DNA from: Gammaproteobacteria bacterium
Lineage (GTDB): Bacteria; Pseudomonadota; Gammaproteobacteria; UBA6429; Thiohalophilaceae
Direction: 5' to 3'
DNA: 33,343 bases
Assembly (NCBI GenBank): GCA_030148325.1
Contig: JASBTR010000087.1
Coordinates: 1-33,343, forward strand
The notes below the pieces were generated by a model that was not told the origin of the DNA, did not search any database, and saw nothing but the letters and a program-made list of their open reading frames with translations. Shown piece after piece: positions 18,042 through 25,457 of the stretch. The translations under genes were made by a program, and so were the position numbers. The number at the start of each line of letters is the position of its first letter. Position 1 is the stretch's first letter.

Positions 18042-18989
18042 ATGCCTATGACTGCCAGAAAACTAATATATGATGTATCTATTATCCTGATTAATTATAA
18101 TTCGAGTGGTTATACGCAGGAATGTGTTAAGTCGATTTTAGAGAAGACCGGCGATAATATTAGATTTAATGTTATTATAGTAGATAACTGTTCTGCAGAA
18201 GACGACTATTCAAAGATACGGAACCTGGATGAAACAGAAAATATCTGTGTCGTCAGGAGCAAGATTAATCTGGGATTCGCCGGTGGACACATGTTTGGCC
18301 TGCAATTTACCCGAGCAAAATATTATTTTTTTCTGAATAATGATTGCCAGTTTCTAAACGATTGTGTGACAGAACTCTATGAGTTTTGTGAAAAAAATGA
18401 AAATGTGGGTATGTGTTCGCCACAAATGTATTCGGCTGACGGAAACCCAGTTCCTTCTTTTGACTATTTTCCTGTTATCTCTTCCAAGATCCTGGGTACA
18501 GGTATTTTCAGGTTTACAAAGGGTAAGAACTATCATTACAGAAAAAAGATATACGCGGAGCCAATTAAAGTGGATGTTATTAGTGGCAGCCAGATGTTTG
18601 TTCGCGGTGTATGCCTGAATGATTTGGGCGGGCTGGATACAAATTTTTTTCTTTATTGCGAAGAGGAGGATTTTTCAATCAGAATGCATGCAAGTGGCTT
18701 TGATACCTATATTGTTCCTTATGCGAAAAACATTCATGTTGGCAGTGGCAGTACAGAAAGAAGTCTGATGATCAGGAAAGAATTTTATATCTCGTTTTTG
18801 CATATGTATCGTAAACATTACGGCATATTTAAAACAGAAATACTGCGATTAATTCTTTTGTTGCGACTGTTTAAAAAAATATTTTTCAATATAGATAATC
18901 TTAAATTATTCGGCTTTGTGGTTTTCTCAGCAAACATGGCTAACAGTATGAGGCATAAACAGAAGGTGATTGAAATAGGTCGGGAATAA
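18042..18989 (+). CDS. GT2 glycosyltransferase, rhamnosyltransferase (WbbL)-like
   Basis: This 315-residue GT-A enzyme starts DVSIILINYNSSGYTQECVKS, with IIVDNCSAEDD, NLGFAGGHMFG, and FFLNNDCQF as the metal-binding DxD-like segment. FFLYCEEEDFSIRMHASGF is the catalytic-base region shared with rhamnosyl- and galactofuranosyltransferases. The donor is not certain. It follows the FkbM gene by three bases, and either ATG 18042 or 18048 may be used. It belongs to the A+T-rich block: the row 18841-18900 has 14 G/C of 60. Confidence 0.88.
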   Translation: MPMTARKLIYDVSIILINYNSSGYTQECVKSILEKTGDNIRFNVIIVDNCSAEDDYSKIRNLDETENICVVRSKINLGFAGGHMFGLQFTRAKYYFFLNNDCQFLNDCVTELYEFCEKNENVGMCSPQMYSADGNPVPSFDYFPVISSKILGTGIFRFTKGKNYHYRKKIYAEPIKVDVISGSQMFVRGVCLNDLGGLDTNFFLYCEEEDFSIRMHASGFDTYIVPYAKNIHVGSGSTERSLMIRKEFYISFLHMYRKHYGIFKTEILRLILLLRLFKKIFFNIDNLKLFGFVVFSANMANSMRHKQKVIEIGRE

Positions 18990-19029
18990 GATTATGTATG
19001 TGATATTTATGAGAATGCATGGTGAATAA

Positions 19030-19728
19030 ATGGGTACGTTATTTAGAGATATCAGTCGTTTTATAAGAATTCCTGTTAATCGTGCGGGTGCGATAAAGAG
19101 AATAAATGAGTTTTATTCGAAGCAACGAAGCATTGATGAGCTTGTTGATACGGCTATGGATATGGGGAGCAAAGGGCACTATAGAATAAACTCCATGCAG
19201 GTGCGTTCAGAAATACTATCGCTGGTTAAAAGGGTTCGTGACATCAAGCCAAAAACGATTCTTGAGATAGGCACCTGTAATGGTGGAACTCTGTTTTTAT
19301 GGTCAAACCTGGCATCGAAAAAAGTGATAACATGTGATCTGATTATTCATAAATACAGAAAAGAACTCTATAACAAATTTCCATCGCCAGATTCAAGCTG
19401 TGTTGTCACATCGCTGGAGGGTGATTCACATGATCCTCAATTTCGAAAAAAAGTTGAAGATGAACTGAATGGCAATCAGGTCGACTTCCTGTTTATTGAT
19501 GGTGATCACGGTGAAGAAGGGGTTGAAGCTGATTATAATAATTATAAAAGCCTGGTGCGCCCGGGGGGGTTAATCGCGTTTCATGATATCGTTAAAAATC
19601 AGCCGGTAGCGGGAAATCAGGTATATTATTTCTGGCAGCGACTTAAACAGGTTGAACAGGTGGAAGAGTTTATAGATGATCATAACCAGTGCGGATATGG
19701 GATTGGTCTGGTAAAAGTTGCTGGGTAA
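19030..19728 (+). CDS. class I SAM-dependent methyltransferase, CmcI/Methyltransf_24-like
   Basis: This 232-residue protein has a SAM-binding loop ILEIGTCNGGTLFLWS (about residues 77-92). LFIDGDHGEEGVEADYNNY then LVRPGGLIAFHDI matches cephalosporin hydroxylase (CmcI)-like and related sugar O-methyltransferases, which bind a metal through the Asp-His residues. A glycan substrate is inferred from the neighbours. GGTGA lies 4 bases before ATG 19030. It is separated by 40 bases from the GT2 gene and 44 from the GT9 gene, and all run in the same direction. Confidence 0.82.
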   Translation: MGTLFRDISRFIRIPVNRAGAIKRINEFYSKQRSIDELVDTAMDMGSKGHYRINSMQVRSEILSLVKRVRDIKPKTILEIGTCNGGTLFLWSNLASKKVITCDLIIHKYRKELYNKFPSPDSSCVVTSLEGDSHDPQFRKKVEDELNGNQVDFLFIDGDHGEEGVEADYNNYKSLVRPGGLIAFHDIVKNQPVAGNQVYYFWQRLKQVEQVEEFIDDHNQCGYGIGLVKVAG

Positions 19729-19772
19729 CACATTTTATAAGCTCCTCAATGTTTCGAATATAATAAACTGAT

Positions 19773-20876
19773 ATGGACGTGAAGACGGAAAATACCTGCG
19801 ATACAAATAGAACGGTTCCTGATTTGCGTTCCGAGAACATGAGGGAGATTTGTGTTTATTGCTGGGGCTTGTTGGGTGATGTTTTTGTGCGGGTTCCGAT
19901 TATCGAGGCATTAAAAAAACACTTTCCTGAAAGCAGCATTACTGTTGTAGTTGATTCCTATTCATATAAGGTGATTGAGACTCATCCTGATGTTGATGAT
20001 ATTTTGATATATGATAGAAAAAAGAGGCCGCTACTCAAATATGTAATCAATTCCCTGGCATCTATTATCTATCTCAGGCGAAAGAAGTTTGACTTGAGTA
20101 TTAATTTATATTCAGGTGGGGCAAGTGCGTTCATAACAAGGTTGACTAACGCCCGAGTACGAATTGGTTTTAGTCATACCAAAAAGCTACGTAAGGCGAA
20201 TAACGTATTAGTCGAGCATCCGTCGATATGCCAAAATGCCACGAAAGTGCTGGCAGAATTATTAATACCATTAGGTATAAGCAAAGAACAGGTAAGAAGT
20301 GGGACAAGTTATTATTGTCTGCCAGAGTATCAGGAAAAGGCAAAGAGTCTTCTGGGTGACAATAATGTCAGGTATGTAGCGGTAAATCTTGGCGCCAGTA
20401 CTTCTGATAAGAGATGGCCTGTACGGAATGTGGTGGCATTACTTGCTGAGGTAGGCAAAGAGTATAGTATTGTACCGGTAGTATTTGAGAATCCCGGCCA
20501 GGAATATCTGGCGCATGAATTCAAATCTCTCTATGAAGGGCATGGCAAGTCCATTTTACTCTCAGGCTTTAAATTTCCTGAAGAGGCTGCTGTGCTTGAA
20601 AAATGTGATGTTTTAATCAGTGGCGATACGGGTCTGATGCACCTTGGCTCGGCAGTTAAAACGCCTGTATTTGCTTTCTTTCTGGTTACGCGGCCTGAAC
20701 CTGTTAGACCAGATGATTGCCCATTTCACGCGTGCATGATCGAGACTGAAGATGCTATGGATGAATTTGGTTGGCGGAAATGTGGCTGGTCTATGCCTGG
20801 CAATGAGATATCTGTAGATTTTGCGGTCAACGAATTCAGGGGCTTTGTGAAAAATAAACTTGGATGGTCTGAGTGA
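19773..20876 (+). CDS. GT9 glycosyltransferase, heptosyltransferase family
   Basis: This 367-residue protein has the GT9 pattern. VYCWGLLGDVFVRVPIIEAL carries the conserved Gly-Asp loop, VNLGASTSDKRWPVRNV starts the second domain, and SGDTGLMHLGSAVKTPVF is the donor-binding segment with its His. An N-terminal extension of about 22 residues precedes MREICVYCW, so the true start may be ATG 19839. It ends the A+T-rich gene block and converges with the minus-strand GT9 gene 36 bases later. Its sugar is not known. Confidence 0.84.
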   Translation: MDVKTENTCDTNRTVPDLRSENMREICVYCWGLLGDVFVRVPIIEALKKHFPESSITVVVDSYSYKVIETHPDVDDILIYDRKKRPLLKYVINSLASIIYLRRKKFDLSINLYSGGASAFITRLTNARVRIGFSHTKKLRKANNVLVEHPSICQNATKVLAELLIPLGISKEQVRSGTSYYCLPEYQEKAKSLLGDNNVRYVAVNLGASTSDKRWPVRNVVALLAEVGKEYSIVPVVFENPGQEYLAHEFKSLYEGHGKSILLSGFKFPEEAAVLEKCDVLISGDTGLMHLGSAVKTPVFAFFLVTRPEPVRPDDCPFHACMIETEDAMDEFGWRKCGWSMPGNEISVDFAVNEFRGFVKNKLGWSE

Positions 20877-20912
20877 AATATTATGCGACCCGGGTTTTTA
20901 TTTCTGCCTGTC

Positions 20913-21974
20913 TCACTGATCAGGTGACAGGGACAGGATAAGTTTATCGAGCATGTCAGTGACATCATTAATAGTAATTTTATCCATTGTTCCTGCTCTG
21001 CGGACCCGTATTCCCCAGGGCAATTCATCCGCTGTTTTGTGATATTCCGCCCTGATAGCATCTGGATATTTGTTAATAACCCATTGTGCACTTTTATAAG
21101 GACGTGCTCGATCCGGGTTGGTGCAGGCATAGAGACCGATCACGGGCGTATTAACGGCTGTAGCCATGTGCGCAGGCCCTGAATCCGGAGCGATCAATAA
21201 TTCTGCACCATCAATCACAGCCAGCAATTCCTTCAGTGATGTTTTACCTACCAGGTTTACAGGCCTGTGTCGGCAAAGTGCGCTAATCTTTTCGCCATAT
21301 TCTTTTTCGATGGCGGAAGGGCCACCGGTGATGACTACTGGCCGCTGATATTTTTCATTAATATAGTCGGTGACAGCGGCATAGCCTTCGACTGTCCAGT
21401 TGCGGTAGGCCATGCTGGAGCAGGGACTAATAACGATATAAGGCGCATCTGGCAGGATATTACTGACCTGCTTGCGCGTAGACTCGCTGATGGGGATATC
21501 CCACTTTAGAATATGTTCCTGTATTCCCAGGGTTTCAATAAAACTGAAAAAACTGTCGAGAACATGCTGTTTTTCCCAGTATGGGATCTGTTTGTTGGTA
21601 AACAGCCATTGCAAATCATTGGCGCGTTTGCGATCGAAGCCTAGCCGGGTATTGGCAGGGATTAGCATACTGGCTATGCTGGCACGTAATGACATCTGCA
21701 TGTGCAGCAGGATGTCAAAGCGGCGTCCGCGCAATTGTTGGAACAGTTGATGGTATGCAGTAAGTCCTTTTGACTTGTCAAAGATGATAAACTCGATGCC
21801 GGGTATGTCGCCGACCAGGCTATGTTCCAGTTTACCGATAACCCAGGTTATCGGTGTCTGCGGCCAGTGGTGCTGCAGCGTACGCACGACAGGCAGAACA
21901 TGGCAGATGTCACCAATCGCTGACAGGCGTAGAATACAAAGACTACGCGGGCTTGAACCTGTATGGAAAATCAT
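20913..21974 (-). CDS. GT9 glycosyltransferase, heptosyltransferase I-like
   Basis: This 353-residue protein opens with CILRLSAIGDICHVLPVVRT, the loop used by heptosyltransferases, and has ISPCSSMAYRNWTVEGY, APDSGPAHMATAVNTPVIGLY and NPDRARPY. It may be the enzyme that adds the first heptose to Kdo, since no other gene here is a better waaC candidate and it lies beside the Kdo kinase and Kdo transferase. That role is inference, so no symbol is given. Its ATG is only five bases from the divergent ATG of kdkA, and neither gene shows a clear ribosome binding site. Confidence 0.85.
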   Translation of the reverse strand: MIFHTGSSPRSLCILRLSAIGDICHVLPVVRTLQHHWPQTPITWVIGKLEHSLVGDIPGIEFIIFDKSKGLTAYHQLFQQLRGRRFDILLHMQMSLRASIASMLIPANTRLGFDRKRANDLQWLFTNKQIPYWEKQHVLDSFFSFIETLGIQEHILKWDIPISESTRKQVSNILPDAPYIVISPCSSMAYRNWTVEGYAAVTDYINEKYQRPVVITGGPSAIEKEYGEKISALCRHRPVNLVGKTSLKELLAVIDGAELLIAPDSGPAHMATAVNTPVIGLYACTNPDRARPYKSAQWVINKYPDAIRAEYHKTADELPWGIRVRRAGTMDKITINDVTDMLDKLILSLSPDQ

Positions 21975-21979
21975 GTGTT

Positions 21980-22717
21980 ATGAAGTTAACTGAAGCTCAT
22001 TCAAAGCAAGAACACATCCTATACGATGCGGAGCTGATTGAAAATCCCACTACGTCATATTTTGAGCCGGAAAGCTGGCGTAAACGTGGTGCATTAAATG
22101 GCACTGCAAAAGGGCGGGGTACAACTGCATTTGTTCATCATGCCGGGCAGGAGTATGTATTGCGCCATTACAGGCGGGGTGGGCTGGTTGCCCGCTTCGT
22201 TAATGATCGTTATATCTGGCGTGGGCTTGCGCAAACACGCGCCTGGCGTGAATGGCATTTGCTGGCTGAACTCTGGAAAAAGAAGCTTCCGGTTCCGCAG
22301 CCTGTTGCGGCCCGGGTGTTGAGGCATGGACTATTTTATCGGGCAGATATTTTAATGTGCAGAATTCCTGAATCAGAGACGCTTGCTGATTCGCTGATGG
22401 CGTCAGTGATGGCTGTTTCCCTCTGGCAGAAATTGGGACAAACGCTGGGAAATTTTCATGCTGCGGGTGTTTTTCATGCCGATTTGAATGCCAGCAATGT
22501 GCTGCTGGATAAGCTGGAGAATTTCCATTTAATCGACTTTGATCGGGGTAGTCTGCGTAGACCGCAGCAGCATTGGCAGCAGGCCAACCTTTTGCGTCTT
22601 AAACGCTCACTGGACAAGTTTGCTGATAAAGCGGAAAAACAGCAAACCGGCTTTTATTTTTCCGAATCAGACTGGCAGGCGCTTTTGCAGGGTTATGAGG
22701 TAAACAGTTTGGGATAG
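21980..22717 (+). CDS. kdkA: 3-deoxy-D-manno-octulosonic acid (Kdo) kinase
   Basis: The 245 residues match the Kdo kinase family, small membrane-associated kinases that phosphorylate O4 of the Kdo on lipid A. Visible are AKGRGTTAF (about 44-52), LRHYRRGG (about 61-68), the catalytic loop FHADLNASNVLLD with His166, Asp168 and Asn173, and IDFDRG near 185-190 as the metal-binding Asp. The frame is open further upstream (from 21854), but ATG 21980 is chosen because homology begins there and the extension would run through the divergent GT9 gene. The 3' end overlaps the opposing lpxL-waaA gene by 25 bases. Known KdkA enzymes act in organisms whose WaaA adds a single Kdo. Confidence 0.92.
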   Translation: MKLTEAHSKQEHILYDAELIENPTTSYFEPESWRKRGALNGTAKGRGTTAFVHHAGQEYVLRHYRRGGLVARFVNDRYIWRGLAQTRAWREWHLLAELWKKKLPVPQPVAARVLRHGLFYRADILMCRIPESETLADSLMASVMAVSLWQKLGQTLGNFHAAGVFHADLNASNVLLDKLENFHLIDFDRGSLRRPQQHWQQANLLRLKRSLDKFADKAEKQQTGFYFSESDWQALLQGYEVNSLG

Positions 22718-24957
22718 AGCGAGACAATTTCCTGCAGGTAGCGTTGAGCTATCCTGCTGTTTTTACGGCTGAGCGCCAGCCCGTTTTCACCAAGCTGGCG
22801 GGGTTTTTCCTCGTCAGTAAGCCATTCCTGAATCAGTTTGCCAAGTTCATCTTCACGTTCGACACAGACACCGGCCTGTTGTTGCAGAAATAATTGCGCC
22901 TCATCACGAAAATTATCCATGTGCCTGCCGAAAATAACAGCCTTGCCCTGCTGGGCTACTTCGAGGATATTTTGCCCGCCTTTTTCGGCAAAGGCGCCAC
23001 CCATGATGACAAAAGTTGAGCCAGCGATGAAGGCGGGCAGTTCACCGAAGGTATCGGCAATATAGATTTTCGTTTCTGCTGTAATGGCTTCAGTTTTGCT
23101 GCGTATAGTAATGCATGAAGTGAGTGAAGAGAGATCACGCAGAATATCATTCAGTCGTTTTGGATGACGGGGAACGATAACAAGCAGATGTCCATTTTTT
23201 TCCTGCTTCAGCCATTGACGAGCAATCGTTTTTTCTTCGCCTTCGCGGGTAGAGGCGGCCAGCACATAAGGGCGTTCCAGGGTAATAGGGGCGATCGTTT
23301 TTTCTGTCAGGTACGAAAATTTTATATTACCAATTACCTTGATCCCTTCTTCGGCAACAGAAAGTGAGACAAAACCCCGGGCGTCTTCTTCTGAACGGGC
23401 GAGCACGGCATGAGTATTTTCCATTGCCTTGCAGTAGAGGGCGCGAATCCAGGGGCGGGTATTCAGGGTCCGTGAAGACAGACGGCCATTGATAATGGTT
23501 AGCGGCACACCGGCCTGAAAACAGGCTTCGTACAGGTTGGGCCAGATTTCGGTTTCCACGATCAGGGCGCAGGTGGGTTTAATGCGGTCTAGAAAATGCG
23601 TTACAGCTCGCCACCAGTCGAGGGGGAGATAGCTGCAACTGACAGCTGCCGGCATTTTAGTGCGGGCGATGATTTGTCCGCTGGGAGTGGTGGTGGTCAG
23701 GTGGATAGGCAGCGCCGGATTTTTCTCCAGCATTAGTTTGATAAGAGGTAACATGGCGTTGACTTCTCCGACCGAAGCAGCATGTATCCAGACAGGCTGC
23801 CTGGCCTGAGGTTTGAATGACAGTCCCAGACGTTGTAATAGATACGGTTTGTCCCGGGATAGCCATGCTATCCAGCTGGTGTAGGCAATAGCTGGCAGTG
23901 TTAGCACAAATAGCAGGCGGCTATAGCGCTTCAGGCGTTTGTCGCGACGCAGGGGATAGAGTTGCGGTTCGCCAAAGGGTCGGGTTTTGAAACGGCGGTG
24001 CAGCCACAGGTATTGCTCTGGCGCATGCTTGATATTATCCGCGATAACCTGGTTAATACGGGTAGCGTCAGCAAGATCATCGCCTGAGGGAAAGTTTTCA
24101 AGTGCGGGTTTAATGCGGAGGATATAACCCTGGCCGCCGGCAAGACGCTGTGAAGAAAAGGGTACGACAGGCGAACCTGAAATTCTGGCCAGGCGGGCGG
24201 TAATCGTCAGGCTGGCGGCGGGCACTCCCATAAACGGCGCAAACACGGTGCCTTCACGGCCAAAGTCCTGATCCGGAGCATACCAGCAAATACCGTTTTG
24301 TTTTAGCACGCGCACAATACGGCGCATGTCCTTGCTGGGTAGCAGGCCAGAAAACCGTTTCTTGCGTGAAAATGACATAACGGCTTCAAACAGTTTGTTG
24401 TGTGCGGGCCTGTAAGTTGGGTGAACATCAATCTTTTCAAGCGCCAGCAGGCGGCCACTGATTTCCAGTGTGGTGTAGTGTCCGCCGAGCAATAACACAC
24501 CCTTGCCCGCCTTTTGTGCGGCCTGCAGGTGTTCCAGCCCTTCAACTCGGTAAAGTTTACGCAGCCGTGTATCGCCCCCCCACCAGGACAGAGCTGAGTC
24601 AAACAGGGCGGTAGCGACGGCCTGTTGACTGGCCCGCGCCAGCCTCTGTTGTTCTTTAGTAGTTAAATGTGGAAAGCAAAGCCGGATGTTGGTCTGGGTA
24701 ATGCGACGCTGTGCGGGTAACAGGTAATAGGTGAGCAGGCCCAGTGCGTTTCCCATCCATTGCTGCAGCCTGAGTGGCAGAGCGCTGATTAGACGCAAAA
24801 ATCCCAGCCCCAGCCACATAAACCAGTATTGTGGGCCGAGATAATGCCAGAATAAAAAAAAATGCTTTTTCGTTGCCAAGGCGCTGTTAATAAGTGAGTC
24901 TAACGAATGAGTCGGGACAGGGCTTTGAAATGTGGATGACTGGCATCCTTTAACCAT
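22693..24957 (-). CDS. fused lipid A late acyltransferase (LpxL/HtrB-type) and Kdo transferase (WaaA)
   Basis: This is one uninterrupted 754-residue frame with two complete enzymes. Residues of about 33-330 are an LPLAT acyltransferase: membrane helix near 45-62, HX4E catalytic pair His160-Glu165 in GGHYTTLEIS, PDQDFG at 228-233, and LWLHRRFKTRPFGEP at 317-331. Residues of about 340-754 are WaaA: its own N-terminal anchor helix (349-366), IHAASVGE with Glu398 as probable base, VETEIWPN, VPRHPKR, and GGAFAEKGGQNILE, where the usual GGHN is GGQN. The order of reaction is WaaA first, then LpxL, both at the inner face of the inner membrane. The start is uncertain: ATG 24957 lies within the upstream isochorismatase gene, and TTG 24879 would remove 26 residues. 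Linker and lengths suggest a true fusion, not read-through. Confidence 0.93.
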   Translation of the reverse strand: MVKGCQSSTFQSPVPTHSLDSLINSALATKKHFFLFWHYLGPQYWFMWLGLGFLRLISALPLRLQQWMGNALGLLTYYLLPAQRRITQTNIRLCFPHLTTKEQQRLARASQQAVATALFDSALSWWGGDTRLRKLYRVEGLEHLQAAQKAGKGVLLLGGHYTTLEISGRLLALEKIDVHPTYRPAHNKLFEAVMSFSRKKRFSGLLPSKDMRRIVRVLKQNGICWYAPDQDFGREGTVFAPFMGVPAASLTITARLARISGSPVVPFSSQRLAGGQGYILRIKPALENFPSGDDLADATRINQVIADNIKHAPEQYLWLHRRFKTRPFGEPQLYPLRRDKRLKRYSRLLFVLTLPAIAYTSWIAWLSRDKPYLLQRLGLSFKPQARQPVWIHAASVGEVNAMLPLIKLMLEKNPALPIHLTTTTPSGQIIARTKMPAAVSCSYLPLDWWRAVTHFLDRIKPTCALIVETEIWPNLYEACFQAGVPLTIINGRLSSRTLNTRPWIRALYCKAMENTHAVLARSEEDARGFVSLSVAEEGIKVIGNIKFSYLTEKTIAPITLERPYVLAASTREGEEKTIARQWLKQEKNGHLLVIVPRHPKRLNDILRDLSSLTSCITIRSKTEAITAETKIYIADTFGELPAFIAGSTFVIMGGAFAEKGGQNILEVAQQGKAVIFGRHMDNFRDEAQLFLQQQAGVCVEREDELGKLIQEWLTDEEKPRQLGENGLALSRKNSRIAQRYLQEIVSLYPKLFTS

Positions 24958-25456
24958 TCAAACAATACTGACTCGGTATTGCTGACAATGACGCCAGCCT
25001 GCCGCATGCGCAAAAGTGCATTGCGATGATGATGCTTGTGCCGGGATGCAAGCGCGTCTTCGAGCACAAACACCTGATAATTTTTTTCCTGCAGTTCAAA
25101 TGCCGTTTGCAATACACAGACATGAGTTTCCATGCCGCAGAGAATGATCTGCGGGCGCTGGTATTTTTCAAGTGTCGGCAGAAAGCTTTCAGCCGCACAG
25201 CAGGAAAAGCTGGTTTTTCAATCGCTGGCAGTGTGAAACAGGCCTGCAGACTGGCGTCGCTCGGGCCAAGACCCTGTGGATATTGTTCTGTGTGCAATAG
25301 CGGGATCTGTAACGTGGTAGCGGCCTTGCAGAGGCGTACCGTGTTTTCGAGTTGTTGCTGTCTTACTGCCTCAGGCATGGCGGCGGCCAGCCGGGTCTGT
25401 ACATCAATGATCAGCAGCAGGCTTTGACTGGCATCGGCAAGTGCAGCAGAGTGCAT
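24900..25456 (-). pseudogene. isochorismatase family hydrolase, interrupted by a frameshift
   Basis: The N-terminal part, from ATG 25456 one base after the tolC stop, has LLLIIDVQTRL with the catalytic Asp and LHTEQYPQGLGP. It runs to EKPAF. The rest of the family sequence continues in another frame: SCCAAESFLPTLEKY, then IILCGMETHVCVLQTAFEL with the catalytic Cys, ending at 24900. The switch lies at a four-T run (minus strand, about 25205-25208); one more T would restore the normal KPAFSC motif and a protein of about 186 residues. Thus it is either a recent pseudogene or a sequencing error at a homopolymer. YcaC-like hydrolases of this family have varied or unknown substrates. It lies between tolC and the lpxL-waaA gene on the same strand. 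Confidence 0.85.
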
Positions 25457-25457
25457 G

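Noticed and set aside
20915..20939. Hairpin between convergent GT9 genes as a terminator
   Set aside because: The stem is interrupted (CCTG/CAGG plus TCAC/GTGA with a bulge) and no T run follows in the right place.
21854..21979. Upstream extension of kdkA
   Set aside because: It would run antisense through the start of the GT9 gene and has no similarity to Kdo kinases.
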